DNA of 64,000 nucleotides from Pseudomicrostroma phylloplanum (lineage: Eukaryota; Basidiomycota; Exobasidiomycetes; Microstromatales). Each line of letters starts with the position of its first letter. Within the stretch, counting starts at the first letter, position 1. The stretch covers positions 930,001-994,000 of the forward strand of contig BCHS01000003.1 in assembly GCA_039545275.1 (NCBI GenBank), read 5' to 3'. Below are positions 10,801 to 20,973 of this stretch, piece after piece. The position numbers and the translations under genes are program-made. The notes beneath the pieces are model-generated. The model saw only the letters and a program-made list of their open reading frames with translations, ran no database searches and was not told the DNA's origin.

Positions 10801-12353
10801 GCAGCGCCAGCAGTAGACAGTCGTCAAGGTCTGTGCAAGCGGGCTGGGGCGCGCCTGGCGCTACTGGGGCCAAAAGCAGTAGCGGCTTCGGGTTCGGCTT
10901 CAGCACTCGAGGTGGTCGTGGACATGCAGTGTCTCCCTCGATAGCATCGTCTCGCGATGGTTTCACAGGCGGAAGCTCGGCAGGCTATCACTCTGCCGCA
11001 GATCCAGAGCCTACTTCCGCTCCAGCTCCATCTCGCGGTGCCATGAATCTGCCACCTCAGGCAGCTGCCCAGACTAGAGCCGAAGCGGTAGCTCTGGCCT
11101 CCCTGGGTTCGTCCTCGGCTGCCTCTCTACCTCTTGCGCCCTCGAATAGCGGTCAGGGTGGAGCCAACAGCAAAAAGTTCAAATGGATGAAGCCGATCTC
11201 TTCCAAGAGTAGCAATCCGCAAGGTCTCGCCGGCCCTCCTGTCAGCCCATCTCCACCGGTGCCGCCGCCCAAGACGGGTCACCATGGTCACACCTCTTCA
11301 GCCTCGCTGCAGCCCTCTCCCTCGTCGTCGCAGCGGGAGCGGGAGATGATCTCGCACGAACAGATTGTACGGGAGCACGTCTTCGTGCCCTTCCATATCC
11401 TACGGCCAACGAGATGCTTTGCTTGCCAGAAAAACATGTGGGGTCAGAGCGAAGTCCGGTGCGCCTCCTGCGGTCAAGTCTGCCACAGCAAGTGCTTGTC
11501 TAGCCTACCCATCTCGTGTACTCAGCCATACCTGGGCAGGACAGACGAGCTGGGCTCTGAGCCTGCAGGGCCCTCGATGTTCGGTCGATCTCTCGTTGAG
11601 CAGGCTGCAGCTGAAGGGAGGGACGTCCCACTCGTTGTGGAGAAGTGCATCCAAGCTGTCGAGAGGAATGGGATGGACTACGAGGGTATCTATCGGAAGT
11701 CTGGTGGCAGCTCTCAGCTGAGAGTCATTACTCAGCTCTTCGAGAGGGGTAGCCAATTCGACTTGGACGATGTAGAACGGTGAGTATTGCAGGGACGCGG
11801 TAGTATGCTACCTGCGAGGCTATGCTGACGCACGATCGCTCTGAACATCGCATCGCTCGCCTCCAGATTCAACGACGTGTCCGCGGTCACCAGCGTCCTC
11901 AAAAACTATTTCCGAGAGCTTCCCGAGCCTCTGATGACCTATGAGCTCCACGAGGGCTTCATCAAGTGCATCGAGCAATTCAAGACCCCCAAAACAGCAG
12001 ACAGACCTTCTTCCTCGGCTGGCGAGAGCGGGCCTCTTGCCAGCGGCATTGGCGCAGGCGCCGGCGCCGGCGTCGAGAATGGGAAGCTGGAGGATGCAAA
12101 GTTGCAACGTATGAGGGAAATGGTGGGCCAGCTGCCGCGCGCTCACCTCGAGACGCTAAAGCTCCTGATTGGGCACCTGAATCAAGTCGCTCTCAGGAGC
12201 GATGAAAACCGTATGACGGCGCGCAACCTCGGAGTGGTCTTTGGTCCTACTCTGATGAAGTCCCATGACGCCTCAAAGGAATTCTCGGAAATGGGCGGCA
12301 AGAGCCTCACCGTCGAGTACCTTTGCGAGCGCTATCAAGACATCTTTGCCTGA
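7890..12353 (+). CDS. LIM-LIM-coiled-coil-C1-RhoGAP protein
   Basis: Predicted Rho-family GTPase-activating protein acting in cell polarity, cytokinesis and wall synthesis at the cortex. Five exons: 7890-8113, 8195-8364, 8453-8634, 8712-11779 and 11867-12353, giving 1,376 residues with consistent phases. Exons 1-3 build two LIM zinc-binding modules (CGGCGNLI, LWHLECFRCAKC, CNYSCQICG, YHATCFTCRSCKEP, GIYCMPCH). Exon 4 then holds a long Ser/Pro-rich region, a coiled coil at about residues 660-890, and a C1-type zinc module at about 1080-1127 (HVFVPFHILRPTRCFACQ to HSKCLSSLPISC). The RhoGAP domain runs from about 1149 to the end, with the arginine finger in GIYRKSG and the NYFRELPEPLMTYEL and NRMTARNLGVVFGPTLM motifs. 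The RhoGAP domain contains a Gly/Ala-rich loop of about 35 residues. Whether the target is Cdc42 or Rho1 cannot be told. Confidence 0.93.
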
Positions 12354-12874
12354 GGAAGACCTCGCATCCTCCAGAGAACCACCGCTGTCTCAACGCTGAC
12401 AGAGGAGAAGGGGACTGCTGGTACAGTCCCATCTGCTCCGCCCCTTCGTCTCAGAGCCTCCCCGTATTCTGCTCACTTCGCTGGTCGAATTGTTCCACTC
12501 TCTTAAGCCTGTCCTTTTGTGTAGATCCTACCCAATTTGTCCCGTCGTACCTTATCAATCGAGTCACAATAGCATTCCGAGGCAGGTCTGGGTGGCATAT
12601 CGTGTGCTGTTCCATCCAGTCTCGGTGACAGCGCTGGCGGGTGCGCAATCCAAGCCGTCTTTCTACTGCACTAGAAGTCGATGGATGGGTCTACGAATCA
12701 TTGATGATCGTGGCAATGGGACATCCGAGAGCCAAGGATCGTCGTCTAACAGTATATTACAAATGTATGAATGCCAGAAGAAGTAGTCTCTTCCCCGTTG
12801 ACGTATGACGTATATGAATCTGGGTCGCTCCGCTCTCTCCGAGGCTCCCTCGCGTCGACCGTGGACGGTGGCAA
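12354..12874. other. Convergent 3' intergenic region
   Basis: Shared 3' flank of the RhoGAP gene (+) and the C2H2 gene (-). No open frame with recognisable domains and no RNA gene were seen. Both transcripts must terminate here. Confidence 0.5.
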
Positions 12875-15800
12875 TCAATGACCCCTCAACCGCCTATGCC
12901 TCTGCAGTGCGTCCTTCCTCGAGAATACGCTTCCGCACCCAGATCGTCCATCGCACTTCCACTCCTGCGTCGCCTGACTCTTCTCCGGGTCCACCTCAAC
13001 ATAGAGCACTCTACACTGGCTCTTACTCAATTTCCCCTGCCGCACCAGGGCCGCCTCTTCTTTAGCGTGGATCGTCTCCCTGTGCCGGGCTAGATCGTAG
13101 GGACGGTGGAACTCGGTTCCGCAGCGCGCGCCCGTGAGGGGGGAGAGGTACTCGCAGACGGTCAGGTGGCCGTGGTGGGATACACCACCCGAGGCAGCCG
13201 CGGCGGCGAGGGCGGCAGTGGTGGACGAGGAAGAGGAGGAGCCTCCTGCGCCGTGTCCGAGGGCTTGGGCTTGCGACTCGGGACTGGAGAGCGAGTGCCC
13301 GTACATTGGTCCCGAGGCGCCTGCACCGCCAGCTCCACTCCTGCGAGCCTTGTTGGCAGCAGCCGTCGTACGACCACCCTTCTGCTGCTGCTGTTGGCCC
13401 TGCTGGCCCGCCCGACCTGCAGTCTTCTTCGTGGGCTGCTTCTTCTTCTTCCTCGCTCCTGAACCCTCGTCGGAAAAGTTTGACGCATCACTATCCGCCG
13501 TGGCCGCATCGTCGTCGTCCTCCTCTTCGTCCTCTTCCCCCTCGCCATCTTCATCCTCTTCTTCCGACTGCCAGGAAGCACTACTCTGCGATCCTTCAGA
13601 AGGAGCAAGAGAGGCGCGCCTCTGCTTGTTGGGAGAGGTAGTGGCAGCGCTAGGCAGAGGGTAGCCGCCGTACCCTGCCTTGACCTGCTGCCGACCCTGT
13701 TGCTGCTGCTGGCCCGCATTGCCTCCAGCAGCCCTTCGACCAAGCTCCCCTCCTTGGCGACGCTGTCCTTGCTGCTGCTGTTGCTGTTGCTGCCCCTGCC
13801 CCTGCTGGTGAGGAGGACTGATCACCTGCGCCGTGCTTCGGATAGACGGGCTCAGCCTCTCTTCGTCCTGCGACTGAGCTCCTGACGAGAAGTCCATTGC
13901 GTTCAACGAGGCGGCAGACAGCGGACCCGTCCCAAAGGCACCATTAGTGGCCGAGGAGGAGGTTCTAAGGTTTGGAAGGTGCGGGTGACCTTTGCTCGCC
14001 CCTTCGAATGAAGGATCGATGGCTAGACCACTTTCTGCGCTGCCAGGCATATAGCCGTATCCTCCTTGCAAGCCCCTACCACGGACAGGAGGTTGAGAAG
14101 CCCCAATTCCACCCTGACCTGATGAGAAGCTGGATGGCGGCTGCTGGTCTTGCAGGAGCGCAGGAGGCGCCTGACCAAAGTCCCTAGCATTTGCCCCATT
14201 GAAGCGCGGAAATCCTCGCGAGTCAGCATCTGTAGGCATGTCGTCTTCGGATTCGCTGCTCGAGGAGGAAGAGGCAAGGAAGCGAGGAGCCCCGAGACCG
14301 CCGTACCCGCTTTGTGGGTTACCACGACCGGGGAGAGAAGGTCCAGCGCCTCGGTTGGCATTTGGACCCCTCTGCTGCGAGGAGTGTTGCTGTTGCTGAA
14401 GCTGCTTCGCAAGCGCTTCATAGTTGAGGGGCTCGGGGAAGCTAGTTGAAGGCGGAATGTTGAAGACCTTCTCGTCTTCGTCATCTGTGTCAGGCGTCGC
14501 ATCGCTCCCGCCAGGGCTGAAGACGCTCATACCGCTGCTAGCCGACGAGTCTGACTTGAGTGGTCCCTTTTTGTCACCTGGGCCGCCAAGTTGTCCCATT
14601 TGCTGCTGCTGCTGCTGCTGTTGCTGAAGAGATGGCTTCACGGTATCTCCTCGCAGTAGCTGCGGCTTTTGTACGCTACCTTGTCCAGCCCCAGCGCCTC
14701 CACCTGCTGCCAGGACCTGATCAATCCCTTGCGGTGCAGTGGAGAATAGACTTCCCTGCCAGCCGCCATTCTGCAATGCATTCGCGAAACCCTTGTAGTC
14801 GAAGAAGGTCTCCTGTGGTGATACCGTAAGTCCAGATCGGTCCCGGGTCATGGGCCGTCTTGACGGGGGCCACTGGCCCTGTGATGCGCCTGAAGCCATC
14901 ATGGCGGCTGCAATGTTGCTGGCGTGTTGTCCGCTCAGATCAGAAGCATTGAAGCTGTTGGTGGGCAGGCCGGTCCAGCCCGTCCCTTGTCCCATGCCGA
15001 TGCCACCGGGAGCGTTCGACCCTTGCAGATTGCCCTGACCTTGAGGTGGGCTTTGGCTAAACCAGGGTCTCGAGACAGGCAGGAAGCTCGAGTCGAAACT
15101 GCTGCTCCTTCTGCGCGGACCAGGAGGAGGCCGTGGTGCCTGCGTTGTTCCTTGTTGTGAGCCGGGTTGCTGCTGCTGCTGACCACCTTGCAGCTGGTTG
15201 GGAGCGATACCGAAGGAGCGATCGTTGGAATTTCCGGCACCCGGTAGGTTCGGTATCACGCCCGGGAAAAGGAGGCTCAGCTGCGCCTGAGTCAGACCGC
15301 TCCCATCGTATGCGGAAAAGGCAGAAGTGTTGTCTTGCATCGCTCCAAGAGACGCGCTGCGATCTCCAGCCCCGGGTGCTCGAGCAGTGCCATTGAGACC
15401 ATACCGACCAGACTCGCTCTCGGCGACAAAGTTGTCCACTGCAGCTCTGAGGGCCGACTCCATCTCCGCATCAGAAATCCCCTCGCCAACGTCAGAAGAG
15501 CTGCCGCTGCCGCCCTGCATCGTCGACTGCTGCTGAGACTGCTGTTGTCCCATTGCGCTCTGAGCTAGTGCGCGTAGTGGACCTCGCAGCGCCCTCTGAT
15601 CGACTCCGGCAAGATCCTGCCGCACTTGTTGCCTCGCAAGAGCCTCTTGAGCAGGCGTTGGGTCCATTTGCACTGGACCTGTATCAGAGAGGAGGCTGCG
15701 GGAGCTGGAACTCGGAGTCACTCCCAGAGATCGACTCTGTGGAGGTGAGAATGCATTCCGGAAACTGGTGGTGCTGCCCTGACTCGCATTACTCCCGGAA

Positions 15801-16567
15801 TCGCCCTGAAGCTCCGGGAAAAGACTTGGAAGAAGCTCTTCCTTGCCGTCACCGCCTAGCGAGAGAGATCCTAGAAGAGGGCCGAAACTTCCGCTGGGCG
15901 GATTCTGAGGAGACGTGTCCGCCAAATTCCAGTCCTCGCCCGGCCCAGCAAGGTCTGATAGACCGGTAATGGAGCGACGCTGCTGCGCATTGGGATGCGG
16001 AATGCTTCTTCTCCTTCCGGGTGGTAGGGCTTGATTGTGGTGACCCGTCGGGGATTGATGAGAAGAGTGGTTAGAGCGGCTGCGTGGAGTACCACTCGGG
16101 TTCAAAGCACTGGAAAGACTGCTGGTTGAGGACGAAGCGCCGTGTCCGCTGCCATTGGGCCTTTGTCTCTTGCGATTGGGCAGGCCTGTAGTATTGCTCA
16201 AGGTTCCGCTGCCGTGACTACCAACAGAAGAAGGACCTCCGAAGTCATCCTCGAGCCTCGAGGCAGGGCTGGAAAATGGCGACTCGCCGCCTGCAGCACC
16301 TGCATCTATGGATCCAGGACCAGCTCTGTATTGCGTAAAGGATGGCTTATCGTGAATGGGGGGGCGTGAAGGGTAGGCATTGCCCGACCAAGGTGCGCCG
16401 GATGAGAAGGGCGCTCCTTCGTCAAAGAGAACAAAGTCATGCCCGGCGCCGGTGTTGTTGGGGTTGCCGTTCTGTTGGTTGTTGTTGTTGATGTTGACGC
16501 CGTTTGGAGGCCTTATGCTAGAGGCCATTGCGGCTGCCTGTGCGGGTGTCTGCCCCAGGTTCTGCAT
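12875..16567 (-). CDS. Glutamine-rich protein with two C-terminal C2H2 zinc fingers, putative transcription factor
   Basis: One exon of 1,230 residues from ATG 16567. Only the C-terminus has a domain: two C2H2-like fingers. The first has unusually wide cysteine spacing (CEY...RC with ten residues between, then FHRPYDLARHRETIH). The second is WKCDGRSGCGSVFSRKDALQRHRRLRGH in pattern (C-X5-C-X12-H-X5-H), split in two here to stay short: WKCDGRSGCGSVFSRK followed by DALQRHRRLRGH. The rest is Gln/Ser/Gly/Pro-rich, with poly-Gln runs encoded at 13763-13800, 14601-14626 and 15170-15180, and an acidic block (EEEDEDGEGEEDEEEDDDD) followed by a basic KKKKQPTKK stretch that could be a nuclear signal. 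The frame stays open to ATG 16777, which would add a hydrophobic 70-residue leader unlikely in a nuclear factor, so I prefer 16567. DNA-binding regulator is an inference from architecture; target genes are unknown. Confidence 0.8.
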   Translation of the reverse strand: MQNLGQTPAQAAAMASSIRPPNGVNINNNNQQNGNPNNTGAGHDFVLFDEGAPFSSGAPWSGNAYPSRPPIHDKPSFTQYRAGPGSIDAGAAGGESPFSSPASRLEDDFGGPSSVGSHGSGTLSNTTGLPNRKRQRPNGSGHGASSSTSSLSSALNPSGTPRSRSNHSSHQSPTGHHNQALPPGRRRSIPHPNAQQRRSITGLSDLAGPGEDWNLADTSPQNPPSGSFGPLLGSLSLGGDGKEELLPSLFPELQGDSGSNASQGSTTSFRNAFSPPQSRSLGVTPSSSSRSLLSDTGPVQMDPTPAQEALARQQVRQDLAGVDQRALRGPLRALAQSAMGQQQSQQQSTMQGGSGSSSDVGEGISDAEMESALRAAVDNFVAESESGRYGLNGTARAPGAGDRSASLGAMQDNTSAFSAYDGSGLTQAQLSLLFPGVIPNLPGAGNSNDRSFGIAPNQLQGGQQQQQPGSQQGTTQAPRPPPGPRRRSSSFDSSFLPVSRPWFSQSPPQGQGNLQGSNAPGGIGMGQGTGWTGLPTNSFNASDLSGQHASNIAAAMMASGASQGQWPPSRRPMTRDRSGLTVSPQETFFDYKGFANALQNGGWQGSLFSTAPQGIDQVLAAGGGAGAGQGSVQKPQLLRGDTVKPSLQQQQQQQQQMGQLGGPGDKKGPLKSDSSASSGMSVFSPGGSDATPDTDDEDEKVFNIPPSTSFPEPLNYEALAKQLQQQQHSSQQRGPNANRGAGPSLPGRGNPQSGYGGLGAPRFLASSSSSSESEDDMPTDADSRGFPRFNGANARDFGQAPPALLQDQQPPSSFSSGQGGIGASQPPVRGRGLQGGYGYMPGSAESGLAIDPSFEGASKGHPHLPNLRTSSSATNGAFGTGPLSAASLNAMDFSSGAQSQDEERLSPSIRSTAQVISPPHQQGQGQQQQQQQQGQRRQGGELGRRAAGGNAGQQQQQGRQQVKAGYGGYPLPSAATTSPNKQRRASLAPSEGSQSSASWQSEEEDEDGEGEEDEEEDDDDAATADSDASNFSDEGSGARKKKKQPTKKTAGRAGQQGQQQQQKGGRTTAAANKARRSGAGGAGASGPMYGHSLSSPESQAQALGHGAGGSSSSSSTTAALAAAAASGGVSHHGHLTVCEYLSPLTGARCGTEFHRPYDLARHRETIHAKEEAALVRQGKLSKSQCRVLYVEVDPEKSQATQEWKCDGRSGCGSVFSRKDALQRHRRLRGH
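13763..13800 (-). repeat. CAG/CAA poly-glutamine tract
   Basis: Second glutamine-coding run inside the C2H2 gene, read on the minus strand, with interrupted CAG and CAA codons and flanked by further Gln/Gly codons. Confidence 0.75.
14601..14626 (-). repeat. CAG/CAA poly-glutamine tract
   Basis: On the minus strand this is a run of CAG codons with CAA interruptions inside the C2H2 gene. It encodes the longest pure glutamine run in that protein and is a likely site of length variation between strains. Confidence 0.8.
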
Positions 16568-17709
16568 GGATACCAGCGCAGGACCTACGCTGTAAGGAGG
16601 TAAAGGGGGTTTACCGCCTCGAGATGGTCCTAGATGACTGCCGATGCAAAGATGATATTGGATGAGAAGAGGGGAGAGAGAGATGAGGAGAACTAAGGCC
16701 AGCAATAGGGATGATAGCCTGAGGTGGTTGCAGCAATCTGCGAGGGGTGGGTCTTGCTGTGACGTGAGCGGAAGCAAGTCTGCCTCGGTTCAGCTGGGGC
16801 GGGGCGTGTGGAGGCAGCCAAGGCGACTGACTGACTGTGAGCTGATCCCAGCAACGGAACGTCGTCAGGACAAGGAAAGACAAGGATTGGCGTCGAGGTG
16901 TCTGTCACAAGGAGAATGCTGGCTACCCAATTACCCTACGAGGGGTCACGATCATATCACACTCTGACAGCGACAGTCATCAGCCAGTCAGCCAGTAGTC
17001 CCGGCTTCCCATCCTCGTCCCCGCCGAGGTTCGCCTACAGCAGACCACCACCACCCACAGCCAAAGGCTGGCCCAGACGCGGAGGCCTCGCGTGCGGATG
17101 CCTGCCGCTCCGATCCCTTGTCTTGGCTCGGCTGCTCCGCCCTAAGGTAATCTGAACCTTACGTCATTCGCGACCCGCACACACGACAATACCTCAAGAA
17201 TTGACACACACACACACATGGACACATGGACATGCCGAAATGCAAAAGAGGAAGCATTGCGAACTGGCCGAAGGGATGCACAGCAGAGTCAGCAGCGCAT
17301 ATCCCTCCTTCCCTCTGCGCCCTTTGCTCAAGGAGATGAGAAGTGGCCCTGGAGGAGTGAGTGACAAGAGGGGAGGTCCTGTCAAGGACTGTCGGAGGTG
17401 GACTACGACGAAATGCACGGATCTCCGCTCTTGCAGACCCCACCCCCGGCCGAGATCACGCTGGACTGGCCACGACTGCCTGTGACAATCTGAGTATGCT
17501 ACGCTTCCCACTGCCCGATCGTATCACCAGCAGCAGCCAAATTCCAGTATGAATTCCTCTTCCATCTTCCTGGTGCTACTAGGGTGTGCTGGATAAGTGT
17601 GACAAAAACGCAGAAGGGCTAGCCGTGGCTCCTGCGCGATTCTATGAATGTAGCAAGGCAATATGCCTAAAGAATAGAAGGATGTCCACTACCCTGTCCA
17701 GCTGCCCTA
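16568..17709. other. 1.1 kb intergenic region upstream of the C2H2 gene
   Basis: Holds the promoter and 5' UTR of the C2H2 gene (-) and the 3' flank of SNF4 (-). A CA repeat lies at 17204-17218. Open frames on both strands here are short, Arg/Ser/Pro-rich and without domains. The length is more than the C2H2 gene would minimally need and may reflect a complex promoter. Confidence 0.45.
17204..17218. repeat. CA dinucleotide microsatellite
   Basis: About seven consecutive CA units followed by ATGGACACATGGACATG, a short degenerate echo. Intergenic. Confidence 0.75.
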
Positions 17710-20325
17710 CTACGATGAGGACGATTCAGCAGCTTTCGCGAGCGGATCTCCTTCCTCCCCATTGCTGTCCGTCTGTAGCGCCCTCGGCGTCTCTAGAGCG
17801 ATCCCTTCGAGGATTGTCGCGTCTTCGTTGCCCGTGCCAGGGACAGGCGAGAGATTCGGTGCTACAGAAGCTGGCGCGGCGTGAGAGTGTGGGAAGGGCA
17901 AGGACCCCGTCGCCCCGCCGGCACTCGATCCTTGTGAGGCAGGACCGCTCGACATCGACGATGGCTCCTCGTCTGCAAGAGCGGCGACGGAGCTGGCGGC
18001 ATCGCTACTGCTCCTCCTCATCGCTGCTCGACCTCCAGCTGGACCAGAGGGGATGCCAATGATGTGACGCAGTAGATCCGACAACGCCAGGATCCCCACC
18101 AACTTCCCTCTCTTTGTCCTGATGCGTGGACCTTGCTTCTCCAGCATCTCTTCTAGCTCAGCAGGCGACCGAGGTGGTCCCTGAACCGCTTCCTCTGCCA
18201 GGCCGCTCTTTGCAGCATTGTATTGACTCTGCGTCGGCGCATCTCCCTCCGGCTCCGGCTCGACGATGAGCAGACGATGCACTCGCCGCCTCCTAAGTAA
18301 AGCAAAGATGTTTGCAACTGAGTCTTCGGGGGAGCAGCTGTATACTCCGGGGAAGTCCGCTGGACGTCGCGTCAGGGCCGAGCGGATCGTCAGATCCAGG
18401 TCTTGGTAGGCGCCAGACCGGACGAGAGTCTATACAGTCGCAGGAGGGGAAGCAGAAGTGAGCAATTGGCAAGCTGAGTAACCCTCCGTCTTCACATGTA
18501 TACTCACAATGACGTCCACCGTCTCATACATATCTACGACGTTGCCCTCCTCATCGACGATGGGGACTGCCGAGATGCCTCTTTCTGAAAACATGTGAAC
18601 GACATCAAATACCGTGGTGTCTAGTGTTGCAGTATAGATGGGATGATATGGGTTCGTAGCAGCGCTAGAAGGCGGAGCAGTGGGCGTGGGTACAGTCCGG
18701 TTTCCTCTTCCACCAGTACTAGCCGTCGTTGAATATTCTGCTGGGCCGGAACCACCAGCGTCGGATGTGAGAGCTGCTGAAGGTGGATTGGGGGCAGACG
18801 GCGTCGGTGGGGCGCTTTCGGGAAAAGGAGTCAGATTGAAGAACCCGTCCGTGAGCTCTTGCTTGGGCGTCTGCTCCTGGCTATCCGACCGGAAATGGTT
18901 GCCCTGCGTATCGCGTGTCTGTGAGCGAGATTCCCGGTACGATTGATCCAAATCGCTTGGCAAGGGCGGTACAGGAGGGACCTCTTCGGCCAATGCGGCC
19001 GACGAAGGACCAGCAGAGGCGACTCCCGGCGTAGAGCCCTCGCCCTTCTCACTTCCACGCCGTGAGCCAGGCGTAGGTCGTGGCTTGTAGGATGCCGCGA
19101 ATGTGCCAACACCGAGAGATCGGATGGACCTATGAAGAGAAGCCGTCTCGCGGCACTGAGATGTGAAAAGGAAAAGGAAGCATCAGCGTTTCAGCTTCTA
19201 CTACGCTGGATTCTCAAATTTCGGGCACTCACGTTCATCGCGATGAACTTGAGGATTCGGTATTGTGTGAGTACGCTCACAACAGTCTCGATTCCTGTCT
19301 GCTCATCGTAATCTAGGAGAGGCAGACGCCGCGCATGCGTCTTCATGAGGAGCTGACAGGCTTCGAGAAGGGGCCGCAAGGGATGGCAAGACAGCAGAGG
19401 GGGCGGAGGTACCGATAAGGCCGCCTCAATGTCTAGCAAATGAAACAGCATCCGTGTGGGTTGTGTCAGAGATCCCTTTCGCGCTCGTATCTCCTCGGCC
19501 CCGAATGTACTCACCTCTGAGACCCTCCAGACGGAATGTTTCAACTTCCTTCTTGGCCGTATCGTAGCTCGCATGGTGATAATAATATTGGATCAGGTGG
19601 ATGATATCGTTGACCGTCAGCATCCCCGCAAAGCCAGGCTTCGAGCGGCTCGCGCTAGGCGCTTTGCTTTGACCAGCAGACGACCTGTCCCAAGTAGGGG
19701 AAGTGGCCGAAGCAGTCGGGTCGGAGGCAGCGGTAGTGGCGGCGGGAGCAGATGCGGGCTCAAGAGGTCTGTCTGGATCGTCTTGTGTTGATCCTCTTGC
19801 GAGACCGCTCGAGAGGGCCTCCGAAGGAGTAGGAGATGCAATGGAGTGCCAGAGGGGTGCGGAAACGACTCCAGCGCCCCACATGACATCCAGCGCGGGT
19901 CCTACAACGAGTTGTGTGTCTAGTACGATGAGTCTGAAGCTGACGGGAAGCATATCATAGCTGCTACGTCCCTTGAGAAAGTGCCGGATGGATTCGAGGG
20001 CGAGTGCGTGACGATCCTTGGTACGCCGCCCAGAGCTGTTGCCTGTGCTCGTTCGATCTCTACCGGTTCGACCGGGACGTGAGCCGCCAGTACGAAGGCC
20101 AGATGCCGAGCCTGGAATCGAAGTGGCAGACTGTGCATGGCTGTGCGACGCCGAAGCGGATGAACCAATCTCTAGCCCTGACGCTGGCGGTTTGCGGCGC
20201 TTGATGGAGGTAGACCGAGAGGGAAGAGGCGATGAAGAGGCAGGGGNGGGATCACCGCTGCTCGATCCTGAGGCCATTGGTCGACGGGAAGAGCTGCCTA
20301 GGAGGTCTGCTTGTGAGATCTCCAT
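17710..20325 (-). CDS. SNF4: AMP-activated/SNF1 kinase gamma subunit with large insertions
   Basis: Regulatory nucleotide-binding subunit of the SNF1/AMPK energy-sensing kinase. Exons in transcript order: 20325-19515, 19432-19233, 19155-18508 and 18429-17710, giving 792 residues in consistent phase. Family marks in order: SYDMLPVSFRLIVLDTQLVV (about 122-141), GMLTVNDIIHLIQYYYHHAS (about 234-253), LEGLRDIEAAL, VVSVLTQYRILKFIAMN, CBS3 with DTTVFDVVHMFSERGISAVP, and CBS4 with VYSCSPEDSVANIF, RRRRVHRLLIV and LVGILALSDLLRHIIG. Yeast Snf4 has 322 residues. The excess sits in a 120-residue Ser/Arg-rich N-terminus, an insertion of about 65 residues inside CBS1, a linker of about 140 residues between CBS2 and CBS3, an insertion of about 50 residues inside CBS4, and a 100-residue C-tail. 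One ambiguous base (N at 20247) makes one N-terminal residue unknown. Confidence 0.93.
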
Positions 20326-20973
20326 GGTAGGCGGAGGTGGGTCGCGTGAGATTGAAGTGGAGGAAAGGAGAGATGGGCAGGCCTCTAGCTAGGGAGTGGA
20401 ATCCAAAGCGTCTATCGACGGAATCAAGGAGTGTGGTGATTGTGTTCAATCAAGTGTGCTTGGTGGGGGCCTCGTCTGAGCAGCAGCCAGTTGTTTTCCC
20501 ACGGTCAGGGCAAGGCGGTACACGTCCCCTGCCTTCCCACGATGTGTGGCCCGCGGTAGATCTGTGTGGGGAGGCCCTGAGAGTCTAAGTGAGCAGTGTT
20601 GGGAAGATTGTGGATACAGAGAAGTAACAGAGGGAGGGATGTCCGCGTGAGTGTGGTTGCGGAAGAGAAGGGAGGGACAGCCAAGAGGGGGGAAAAGGAT
20701 AGATCTCGCGGTGCCTCGGGTATGAGGCAGGGCAGAATGGATTGGCGGTTGATCACCCGAGTGTGGCTGCCCGCCTCGCCTCGCTCACACGCTCACACTC
20801 ACAACCGCGCGCTCGCACAGGGCAGCAGCCCATGCAGCCATGCACTCAAGTCACTCCCTCCAGCCCCGCCTCAATTACCCTACACACTTCCGCACGCACG
20901 CACAGGGCACTCACTCACTCACATATCTGCACACCTAATCAATTTATCCGTACCTTGCCCTCCTTGATTCACC
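20326..20973. other. Divergent promoter region, SNF4 and DUF427 genes
   Basis: Head-to-head spacer containing the 5' flanks of SNF4 (-) and the DUF427 gene (+). The right part (about 20,780-20,930) is rich in CA and CACTCA-like motifs. No gene or RNA recognised. Confidence 0.5.

Noticed and set aside
13162..13743. 193-codon minus-strand frame within the C2H2 gene
   Set aside because: Arg-rich shadow of the real frame in repetitive glutamine- and acid-coding DNA.
16568..16777. 70-residue hydrophobic N-terminal extension of the C2H2 protein
   Set aside because: A membrane-like leader is unlikely on a zinc-finger regulator; the downstream ATG gives a more natural start.
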